This document shows, in pieces, positions 1-6,128 of a stretch of DNA of 11,687 bases. Source of the stretch: W425 sp964503235 (lineage in GTDB: Bacteria; Chloroflexota; Dehalococcoidia; Dehalococcoidales; RBG-16-60-22); the NCBI GenBank assembly GCA_964503235.1, contig CAZCZJ010000074.1, forward strand, positions 1-11,687, written 5' to 3'. The notes beneath the pieces were generated by a model. That model worked only from the letters and a program-made list of their open reading frames with translations. It did not search any database and was not told the DNA's origin. The position numbers and the translations under genes are program-made. Position 1 is the first letter of the stretch. Each line of letters begins with the position of its first letter.

Positions 1-1503
1 ATGATTGCCTTCTTCGGTCTGCACGCCAGCGAGATAGCGGCAGGCACGGAGAGAGCGGCGGGTTATATGCCCGTATCGAACTTCGGCGCTTCACTAATCC
101 CCACGGGAACTTCCGTTGGAACCCTGGAAACGGCGGTTGATATATTCTGGTGGATTCACGCTATTGTGTTGCTGGCTTTCCTCAACTACCTGCCGTACAG
201 CAAGCATATGCATGTCCTCACCGCTATTCCCAACTGCTTTTTCAAGAGTCTGGACAAGGTAAGAACCCAATCGAAAGAGGAGTTCGCCAAGGGGAACGCC
301 TATGGCGTCGGGCAGATAGACCAGTTTCCCTGGAAGGGACTGTTTGATTCCTGTGCCTGCACCGAGTGCGGACGCTGCTCGGATGTCTGCCCGGCAACCT
401 TTACCGGTAAAGCTCTGGAACCTCGCCTTGTTATTCATGATATCAAGGTCAACCTGCTGAAAAATTACAACGGTCAGGCCGGAACGCTGCCGTTAATCGG
501 CGGCGAGGTTGAGGGCAGCGTAGCGGAGGAAGTCCTCTGGGACTGCACCACCTGCGGCGCCTGTATGGAGGTCTGCCCGGTATTCATCGAACACGTGCCG
601 CGAATCGTGGATATGCGGCGGTACTTGGTGGAAATGAAAGCCAAATTCCCCGACGAACTGCTGACTTTCTTCGAGAATATGGAGCAACGCAGCAATCCCT
701 GGGGAATGGCCCCCACCGAACGCACCAAGTGGGCGGCGGATATTGACGTTAAACCTTTCGAAGCCGGACGGACCGAGTATCTCTTCTACGTGGGTTGTGC
801 GGGGGCCTTCGATTCGCGGAACCGTCACACCACATTGTCGATGGCCAGGATTCTCGATAAAAGCGGCATATCCTGGGGGATTCTGGGGAGGGAAGAGATG
901 TGCTGCGGCGATAGCCTGCGGCGACTCGGTAACGAATATGTGTTCGACCGGATGGCGAAGACCAATCTCAAGATGTTTGCGGAAAAGGGCATCAGGAAAA
1001 TAATTACCCAGTGTCCTCACTGCTACAGCACCATGAAAAACGATTATGCGCAATACGGAGCTAACCTGGAAGTAGTCCATCACACCGAGTTAATTCAGAA
1101 ATTGCTGCTTGAGAATAAACTACCGCTAAAGAATCCCGACGGACTCGGTAAGGTGCTGTATCACGACTCCTGCTATCTGGGGCGGTATAACTCCATATTT
1201 GACGCCCCGCGTCAGGTAATATCTCAGGCGACGGGCGAAGCACCCGCCGAAATGGAACGAAATCGCGAAAGCGGCTTCTGCTGCGGCGGCGGGGGCGGAC
1301 GGATGTGGATGGAAGAGCAGCAGGGGAAACTTATCAACGTGGCGCGTGTCGAAGAAGCATTAGAAGAGAATCCGGATACTGTATGCGTGGCCTGCCCTTA
1401 CTGTATGACCATGTTTGAAGACGGCCTGAAAGACAAGGAAGCCGATGAGAGGGTACGGGTCCTGGACCTGGCTGAAATCGTAGCCAGGGCTCTCCTCGAA
1501 TAG
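1..1503 (+). CDS. Membrane-anchored HdrD-like (Fe-S)-binding oxidoreductase, 5' end cut by window
   Basis: This is the C-terminal 500 residues of a heterodisulfide reductase HdrD-like protein. The reading frame is open from base 1, and the visible start has only one membrane segment (about residues 47-64), ending in a motif typical of NarI/HdrE-like cytochrome domains. More helices probably lie upstream, so the ATG at base 1 is likely internal. Two classical [4Fe-4S] motifs follow: C120-x2-C123-x2-C126-x3-C130 and C182-x2-C185-x2-C188-x3-C192. Two CCG domains come next: C266, C301-C302, C338-x2-C341 and C391, C427-C428, C465-x2-C468. Their spacing fits the family pattern for non-cubane [4Fe-4S] clusters. 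Such proteins pass electrons between a membrane quinone or heme pool and a cytoplasmic partner, often EtfAB or a thiol/disulfide couple. The partner is not visible here. No clear terminator follows, and 412 bp separate it from the hydrogenase operon. Confidence 0.93.
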   Translation: MIAFFGLHASEIAAGTERAAGYMPVSNFGASLIPTGTSVGTLETAVDIFWWIHAIVLLAFLNYLPYSKHMHVLTAIPNCFFKSLDKVRTQSKEEFAKGNAYGVGQIDQFPWKGLFDSCACTECGRCSDVCPATFTGKALEPRLVIHDIKVNLLKNYNGQAGTLPLIGGEVEGSVAEEVLWDCTTCGACMEVCPVFIEHVPRIVDMRRYLVEMKAKFPDELLTFFENMEQRSNPWGMAPTERTKWAADIDVKPFEAGRTEYLFYVGCAGAFDSRNRHTTLSMARILDKSGISWGILGREEMCCGDSLRRLGNEYVFDRMAKTNLKMFAEKGIRKIITQCPHCYSTMKNDYAQYGANLEVVHHTELIQKLLLENKLPLKNPDGLGKVLYHDSCYLGRYNSIFDAPRQVISQATGEAPAEMERNRESGFCCGGGGGRMWMEEQQGKLINVARVEEALEENPDTVCVACPYCMTMFEDGLKDKEADERVRVLDLAEIVARALLE

Positions 1504-1524
1504 CCCGGATAACGTCAGCAGGGC

Positions 1525-1553
1525 TGGACTAATATTGGTTAATATATTATAAT
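1525..1553 (+). promoter_or_regulatory. Possible sigma-70 promoter for the hydrogenase-metVF leader
   Basis: TGGACT (1525-1530, four of six matches to TTGACA) is followed after 17 bp by a perfect TATAAT (1548-1553). An inverted repeat GGTTA (1537-1541) / TAACC (1553-1557) overlaps the -10 box and could be an operator. The stretch is AT-rich, so chance matches are likely. A leftward match, TTGACA (1567-1562) with TATTAA (1544-1539), lies in the same bases. If the rightward promoter is used, the hydrogenase transcript has a leader of roughly 350 nt. Confidence 0.35.
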
Positions 1554-1610
1554 AACCGTGGTGTCAAGGGATATATAATCAGATGGAGCACTGTTTTCAG
1601 GAGGAAATTA

Positions 1611-1655
1611 TTGGACCGGCTTGATTCCAGGTATACATCCCTCCGCTTTTCTTGA
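1611..1655 (+). other. Possible 14-codon leader ORF (TTG start)
   Basis: AGGAGG (1599-1604) sits 6 bp before a TTG that opens MDRLDSRYTSLRFS followed by TGA. The ribosome site is as good as those of the real genes nearby, although the start codon is weak. It lies between the candidate promoter and the structured part of the leader, the position expected of a regulatory leader peptide. It carries three arginine codons but no run of one amino acid. It may equally be a chance match. Confidence 0.2.
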
Positions 1656-1701
1656 CATGGTGATATTAACGGAAAAAAACAAAATAGTGCGGACTGCCTA
1701 T

Positions 1702-1747
1702 GACAGGGGGATTTTCGACCTGTAAGCCAGGTCTGAAATACCCTGTT
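1702..1747 (+). promoter_or_regulatory. Nested inverted repeats in hydrogenase leader (possible structured RNA)
   Basis: Outer arms ACAGGG (1703-1708) and CCCTGT (1741-1746) enclose inner arms GACCTG (1717-1722) and CAGGTC (1728-1733). The two stacked 6 bp stems are consistent with a folded RNA element. I could not match it to a riboswitch class I know: the conserved cores of the cobalamin, SAM, THF, glycine and TPP riboswitches are not apparent. Its function is unknown. Confidence 0.3.
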
Positions 1748-1773
1748 CCTGTGTAAAAGAATATATCTCTTTC

Positions 1774-1802
1774 ATCCCCGGCCGGGTGGTACCCCCGGGG
1801 AT
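1774..1802 (+). terminator. Strong GC hairpin in hydrogenase leader, terminator- or attenuator-like
   Basis: An 8 bp stem ATCCCCGG (1774-1781) / CCGGGGAT (1795-1802) contains an inner GGGT (1784-1787) / ACCC (1791-1794) stem. It is followed by ATTTGCTATGTTTT, which is T-rich but interrupted, so intrinsic termination would be weak or conditional. The core stem TCCCCGG/CCGGGGA is the same as in the terminator after metF. It could end transcription from upstream or act as an attenuator about 115 bp before the hydrogenase start. Confidence 0.45.
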
Positions 1803-1868
1803 TTGCTATGTTTTAGGGATACAAATAAAAATTTAAGAGATTAGTTAAGGGTATTTTCCGTATAGTCT

Positions 1869-1888
1869 GGCGCAAACATGTTGGCGCC
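1869..1888 (+). promoter_or_regulatory. Small inverted repeat just upstream of hydrogenase ribosome site
   Basis: GGCGC (1869-1873) and GCGCC (1884-1888) flank a loop that contains the perfect palindrome AACATGTT (1875-1882). It ends 12 bp before the AAGGAG ribosome site at 1901-1906. It could be a regulator-binding site or an RNA hairpin affecting translation. It is short, so chance is possible. Confidence 0.25.
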
Positions 1889-1915
1889 TGAATAAATAGA
1901 AAGGAGTCTAGCTTG

Positions 1916-2806
1916 ATGGTAAAGGAACTTCCTGTTGTTTACCTGCAGACATCCGGTTGCAGCGGTTGCGCTGTATCACTCCTGAATACGGCCAGTCCCA
2001 CTATAAAAAATGTGCTGATAGACCAGATTGCTCCCGGCGTGCACGTCAACCTCAGGTTTCACCCGGTGATAATGGCTGCCGCCGGTGAACTGGCAATTCA
2101 AGCGCTGGAAGACACCGCCGAACAAAAGAAAGGCGAATATGTCTTGGTGGTTGACGGAGCCGTGCCGACGGACCCGGATGCCGTCTATGGTGCGGTCGGT
2201 GAGAGGGACGGTAAACCGGTTACCATGCTGCAGAGAGTAACCGAACTGGCCCGGGACTCGCTGGCGGTTATTGCCTTGGGTACCTGTGCTTCGTTCGGCG
2301 GTATTTCCGCCGCCAAACCCAATCCCACCTCATGTAAATCAGTGAAGGATGTCCTGGATGCTCAGGGAATTAGCAAACCGCTGATTAATATCCCCGGTTG
2401 CCCTCCTCACCCCGACTGGTTCATCGGGACGGTTGCCGGTGTTATTCTCAATGGTCTGCCCACGGCAGACGACCTTGATGATTTCCTGAGGCCCAAGGCT
2501 TTCTACGGTAAGCTCATCCATGAGAACTGCCCCCGCCGCGCCTATTTCGACGAGGCGAAATTCGCCAAGAAATTCGGCGACGAAGGATGTCTCTACGAAC
2601 TAGGCTGCAAGGGCCCCATAACCTACGCCGACTGCCCCCTGAGGAGATGGAACAGCGGCACCAACTGGGTTATCGGAGCCGGTGCTCCCTGTAACGGCTG
2701 CACCCAGCCTGAATTCCCCGACCAGACGGCGCCTTTCTACGAGAAGCTCGTTGATGTCGACCTGCCCACCATCGGTGCCTACTGGGCTGACAAGGAGGAG
2801 AAATAA
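1916..2806 (+). CDS. Cytoplasmic [NiFe] hydrogenase small subunit
   Basis: This is the electron-transferring small subunit of a [NiFe] hydrogenase, 296 residues. The proximal [4Fe-4S] ligands are C15, C18, C124 and C162. The distal cluster has H202, C205, C225 and C231, and the medial [3Fe-4S] cluster C240, C259 and C262. This full three-cluster set, with the C-terminal WNSG and FPD motifs, is that of group 1/2 hydrogenases rather than the shorter MvhG type. The protein begins directly at the proximal-cluster domain without a twin-arginine signal, so it should remain cytoplasmic. The extra cysteines of oxygen-tolerant enzymes around the proximal cluster are absent, which fits an anaerobe. The ATG at 1916 is preferred (AAGGAG at 1901-1906); an in-frame TTG at 1913 is equally spaced for the ribosome. 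Its stop codon overlaps the start of the large subunit by one base. Confidence 0.95.
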   Translation: MVKELPVVYLQTSGCSGCAVSLLNTASPTIKNVLIDQIAPGVHVNLRFHPVIMAAAGELAIQALEDTAEQKKGEYVLVVDGAVPTDPDAVYGAVGERDGKPVTMLQRVTELARDSLAVIALGTCASFGGISAAKPNPTSCKSVKDVLDAQGISKPLINIPGCPPHPDWFIGTVAGVILNGLPTADDLDDFLRPKAFYGKLIHENCPRRAYFDEAKFAKKFGDEGCLYELGCKGPITYADCPLRRWNSGTNWVIGAGAPCNGCTQPEFPDQTAPFYEKLVDVDLPTIGAYWADKEEK

Positions 2807-4365
2807 TGGGCAAGATTGTTATTGACCCCGTCACCAGGATTGAGGGGCATCTAAAAATTGAAGCTACCGTTGAGAGCGGAGAGGTTAAAGACGCCAGGAC
2901 TACCGGCAACCTCTTCCGCGGATTTGAAATTATACTCAAAGGAAGAGACCCCCGAGATGCCCAGGTAATCACTCAGAGAATTTGCGGCGTTTGTCCGCAG
3001 TCGCACGGTATCGCCGCCGCGTTAAATCTGGACAGCGCCTTCGGTATCGCCGATAAGATACCGGATAACGCCCGGATAATCCGCAATCTTATCCAGGGCG
3101 CTCACATCGTCCAGGACCATGTGCTTCACTTCTACCACCTGGCCGCCCTCGACTACGTGAACGTTGCCGACGTGGCCAAGTACGAAGGAAATGATTCTCA
3201 GCTGAATTCCGTCAAAGACTTTATTGCCCGCGGCGAGCTGGGGCCGTTCCTGCCCCGCTACGAAGGCGACTACCGCCTGCCCCCGGAGATTAACCAGCAG
3301 GCTGTAGCTCACTACGTAAAAGCGCTGGAAATAAGGCGCATCGGTCACGAAGCCGTGGCTATCTTCAGCGGTAAAATACCGCATAGCGTCGGCGTGGTAC
3401 CCGGCGGCGTTACCAGCGTACCCACCGCCGACAACATTATGGCGTATATCTGGAAAATCAAGATACTCCAGGACTTTATCGATAACGCTTACATCCCGGA
3501 TGTTCTGGCGGTAGCCGGAGCTTATCTCGATTACGCGGAAATCGGCGCCGGATGCAGGAACCTGCTGGCTTACGGCAGCTTCGACCTCGACGGCAGCAGC
3601 CCGGACTATACCACGCGGGAGAGGTTGTTCAAACAGGGTACCGTCTCCGCCGACCTTAAACCGGGCAACCTGGATACGGACAAGATAACCGAGTATGTTA
3701 AACACTCGTGGTACGAAGACTCTACCTCGGGCCTGCACCCGTCGCAGGGAGATACGAAACCGCAATACGGAAAGAAGGATGCCTATTCCTGGACTAAGGC
3801 GCCGCGGTACGACGGCAAGGTCTATGAGGTCGGCCCGCTGGCAAGAGTGGCGGTAACCTACGCCAAGGGCGACCCGGTAATGAAGGAACTGGTGGAAGGG
3901 TCGTTAGCGGCACTCAAGGCGCCGCCGGCGGCGCTATTCTCGGTGCTGGGACGCCACCTGGCGCGAGCGCTATCAGCGAAATTTATTGCTGATTCGCTGG
4001 AAGGCTGGGCGCTACAGCTAAAGCCGGGAGAGCCGACTTACGTTGAATATGAAATCCCCGATGAAGCTATGGGCATGGGGCTGACCGATGCCGCCCGCGG
4101 CTCGCTGGGGCACTGGATACACATTAAGGATAAGAAAATCGACAACTACCAGTGCGTGGTGCCCACCACCTGGAATGTCGGGCCGATGGATGACAAAGGA
4201 CAGCACGGACCCATCGAACAGGCAATCATCGGAACCAAGATAAAGGACGAGAACAACCCGTTTGAAATCGTCCGCATCATCCGTGCCTTTGACCCCTGCC
4301 TGGCCTGCTCCATCCACGTCGTCACACCCAAAGGTCGAGACCTGGGTCAATACAGGGTAGTTTAA
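2806..4365 (+). CDS. [NiFe] hydrogenase large (catalytic) subunit
   Basis: This 519-residue subunit carries the Ni-Fe active site that splits H2. The N-terminal RIEGHL motif holds E13. The L1 motif RICGVC supplies C60 and C63, and the L2 motif DPCLACSIH near the C-terminus supplies C498 and C501. The conserved PTTWN segment lies before L2. Fifteen residues follow H504, so maturation should include removal of the tail by a HyaD/HybD-type endopeptidase. No protease or hyp maturation gene is in the window. The start overlaps the small-subunit stop by one base and is preceded by AAGGAGG (2792-2798), indicating translational coupling. The assignment to a [NiFe] hydrogenase is firm. The subgroup is uncertain: motifs resemble group 1/2, while location and neighbours suggest a cytoplasmic C1-metabolism role. 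Confidence 0.96.
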   Translation: MGKIVIDPVTRIEGHLKIEATVESGEVKDARTTGNLFRGFEIILKGRDPRDAQVITQRICGVCPQSHGIAAALNLDSAFGIADKIPDNARIIRNLIQGAHIVQDHVLHFYHLAALDYVNVADVAKYEGNDSQLNSVKDFIARGELGPFLPRYEGDYRLPPEINQQAVAHYVKALEIRRIGHEAVAIFSGKIPHSVGVVPGGVTSVPTADNIMAYIWKIKILQDFIDNAYIPDVLAVAGAYLDYAEIGAGCRNLLAYGSFDLDGSSPDYTTRERLFKQGTVSADLKPGNLDTDKITEYVKHSWYEDSTSGLHPSQGDTKPQYGKKDAYSWTKAPRYDGKVYEVGPLARVAVTYAKGDPVMKELVEGSLAALKAPPAALFSVLGRHLARALSAKFIADSLEGWALQLKPGEPTYVEYEIPDEAMGMGLTDAARGSLGHWIHIKDKKIDNYQCVVPTTWNVGPMDDKGQHGPIEQAIIGTKIKDENNPFEIVRIIRAFDPCLACSIHVVTPKGRDLGQYRVV

Positions 4366-4374
4366 GGAGGAGAG

Positions 4375-5058
4375 ATGATTTTATCAGAGCAAAAACCTTT
4401 AGAAGACATTTTAGGCTACCTGGAAGGGGAGAAAAGCGTTTTTATACTGGGATGCAACGGCTGTGCCCAGTCCTCGGGTAGTGGCGGACCTGTCCAGGTG
4501 GAAGAAATGAAAAAGAAACTGGAAGAAGCCGGATTTACCGTCACCGGTACCAAGGTTATCGAATTTCTCTGTGAGAAGGCTTTGGTTAAGTCGGGTTTGA
4601 GGGGCAGGGTTGACCAGGTAGCGGCGGCTGACTCGATACTGGTGATGACCTGCGGTATCGGCGTACAGGCGGTGGCCGCTGCGGTGAACAAGGTCTGCCA
4701 CCCGGCCTGCAATACCGTCAATCTCGGCGGCAGTCGCGGTGAATGGCGGGGCAGTGAGAGATGCTATGAGTGCGGTCAATGCCTGCTGGACTACACCGGT
4801 GGTATTTGCCCGCTTACCGCCTGTACCAAGAGCCTGGTCAGCGGAGCCTGTGGAGGGGCGTCCAACGGCAAGTGTGAGCTTTCTCCCGAGCGTGACTGCG
4901 GCTGGGAGTTGATTTATAACCGGCTGAAAGCCAAGAACCAGCTGGATAAACTCAGTGCCTTAATCGATGCGCTGGACCACAACAAGCTGATGGCCCGGCC
5001 GGAGATGATAGCCACCTCGCGCTACGCGCTGGAGCAATCTGATCAGGAGGTAGGATAA
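4375..5058 (+). CDS. metV: MetV-type methylene-THF reductase C-terminal Fe-S/zinc protein
   Basis: This 227-residue protein matches the MTHFR_C family, the MetV partner of MetF in the Wood-Ljungdahl methyl branch. The family signature is clear in the C-terminal half: C130-x2-C133-x2-C136, then TGGIC (C145), C150, GACGG (C159), GKCE (C167) and C175, ending in IYNRLK. These cysteines bind Fe-S and zinc and feed electrons to the MetF flavin. The N-terminal half has further cysteines (C27, C30, C66, C93, C108, C112) in a Rossmann-like region starting FILGCNGC. The gene begins 9 bp after the hydrogenase large-subunit stop behind AGGAGGAG and ends one base before metF. This packing argues that MetV links the hydrogenase to MetF. 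Known MetV partners elsewhere are RnfC2 (Acetobacterium) and HdrABC-MvhD (Moorella). Confidence 0.9.
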   Translation: MILSEQKPLEDILGYLEGEKSVFILGCNGCAQSSGSGGPVQVEEMKKKLEEAGFTVTGTKVIEFLCEKALVKSGLRGRVDQVAAADSILVMTCGIGVQAVAAAVNKVCHPACNTVNLGGSRGEWRGSERCYECGQCLLDYTGGICPLTACTKSLVSGACGGASNGKCELSPERDCGWELIYNRLKAKNQLDKLSALIDALDHNKLMARPEMIATSRYALEQSDQEVG

Positions 5059-5059
5059 A

Positions 5060-5935
5060 GTGAGCTTAAAATCGAAACTGGAGTCAGGAAAGTTTGCCAT
5101 AACCTGTGAAGTTGGTCCACTGAAAGGTACCGATATTACCGAAGTTGAGGAGAATGCCGCCCTTTTAAGGGACAAGGTGGATGCCGCTAACATTACCGAC
5201 CAGCAAAGCTCGGTGATGAGACTCGGTTCGATGACTACCGCCTATATCGTGCTGCAGAAGGGGCTGGAGCCGATTTACCAGACAGTCTGCCGCGACCGCA
5301 ACCGCATCGCTCTGCAGTCCGACCTCCTCAGCGCCTGGGTGCTGGGAATAAAAAACGTACTGTCAATAACCGGTGACCTTCCCCAGCTCGGTGACCACCC
5401 CGAAGCTAAACCGGTCTATGACCTGGACTCGGTAACCCTCCTCCAGGCGATAAAGCGTTTGAATGAAGGTTTTGATATTAACGGCAACGAGCTAAAGGGC
5501 AAGCCGGATTTCTTCGCCGGGGCGGTAGTGAAGGTGGATTCCGATACCGATGCTTCCATGGAATTGCAGATAGCCAAGCTTCAAAAGAAGGTCGCCGCCG
5601 GGGCCAGGTTCATCCAGACACAGGCGGTTTACGACGCCGATAAATTCGCCAGGTTCATGAAAAGGGTGGAAAAATTTAATGTGCCCATTCTGGCCGGGGT
5701 TATACCTCTGAAATCAGCCGGTATGGCCAAGTACATGAACAGAAGCGTGGCCGGGGTATTTGTGCCCGATGATCTGATTCAGAAGATGACCGATGCCGAA
5801 GACAGGACGGCTACCGGTATTCAGCTCTGCGCCGACCTTATCAAGCAGCTCAAACCTCTCTGCCAGGGCGTGCATATCATGGCTATCGGCTGGGAGAAGA
5901 ACGTACCCCAGATTATCCAGGAAGCCGGACTTTAG
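5060..5935 (+). CDS. metF: Methylenetetrahydrofolate reductase catalytic subunit MetF
   Basis: This is the FAD/FMN-binding TIM-barrel enzyme that reduces 5,10-methylene-THF to 5-methyl-THF, the last reduction of the methyl branch before the corrinoid protein. At 291 residues it has normal length for a single-domain bacterial MetF. Visible family features are the catalytic glutamate region (TCEVGP, E17), ITGD (103-106) with GDHP (111-114), AKPVYDLDS (116-124), FIQTQAVYD (184-192) and AGVIPL. It starts with GTG one base after the metV stop, with AGGAGG at 5045-5050 inside metV. No NAD(P)H-binding diaphorase subunit is encoded nearby, so electrons probably arrive through MetV. A strong terminator follows, making it the last gene of the operon. 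Confidence 0.95.
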   Translation: MSLKSKLESGKFAITCEVGPLKGTDITEVEENAALLRDKVDAANITDQQSSVMRLGSMTTAYIVLQKGLEPIYQTVCRDRNRIALQSDLLSAWVLGIKNVLSITGDLPQLGDHPEAKPVYDLDSVTLLQAIKRLNEGFDINGNELKGKPDFFAGAVVKVDSDTDASMELQIAKLQKKVAAGARFIQTQAVYDADKFARFMKRVEKFNVPILAGVIPLKSAGMAKYMNRSVAGVFVPDDLIQKMTDAEDRTATGIQLCADLIKQLKPLCQGVHIMAIGWEKNVPQIIQEAGL

Positions 5936-5958
5936 AATTTATTCAGGGTAAATACTTT

Positions 5959-5997
5959 AATCCCCGGTGTTCTAATGCGAATGCCGGGGATTTTTTT
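5959..5997 (+). terminator. Intrinsic terminator after metF
   Basis: The stem TCCCCGG (5961-5967) / CCGGGGA (5984-5990), extended by AA/TT pairs, has a 16-nt loop and is followed by seven Ts (5991-5997). It lies 25 bp after the metF stop and closes the hydrogenase-metVF operon. Confidence 0.93.
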
Positions 5998-6031
5998 AGG
6001 CCTTGATTATGCCTATAGTCATCAGATTGTA

Positions 6032-6060
6032 TTGACACTATCGTTATTATTTGCCATAAT
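6032..6060 (+). promoter_or_regulatory. Sigma-70 promoter of the LVIVD-repeat protein gene
   Basis: TTGACA (6032-6037), a 17 bp spacer and CATAAT (6055-6060) give eleven of twelve consensus bases. Transcription should start near 6067, leaving a leader of about 60 nt before the ATG at 6129. It lies directly after the metF terminator, so the downstream gene is an independent unit. Confidence 0.8.
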
Positions 6061-6128
6061 TCACAGCGGATTAAGCCCGTTTATTCTGTTTTCTTCATTG
6101 GCCGGAGGTAGATGTGAGGAGGTTAACA

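Noticed and set aside
493..1083. 196-codon open frame on the minus strand inside the HdrD-like gene
   Set aside because: It lies opposite the CCG and Fe-S coding region, whose motifs are complete; the translation has no recognisable domain and no ribosome site.
1653..1658. TTGACA as a promoter -35 box for the hydrogenase operon
   Set aside because: No acceptable -10 box occurs 15-19 bp downstream.
1703..1746. Possible cobalamin riboswitch or tRNA-like fold
   Set aside because: AAGCCAGG and a 7-nt loop gave a superficial likeness, but the B12 core, acceptor stem and anticodon arm are missing.
1861..1866. TATAGT as a promoter -10 box close to the hydrogenase start
   Set aside because: The bases 16-18 bp upstream do not resemble a -35 box and there is no TGn extension.
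3022..3765. 247-codon open frame on the minus strand inside the hydrogenase large subunit
   Set aside because: Its length follows from the codon bias of the real gene on the other strand; the sense frame is fully conserved hydrogenase.
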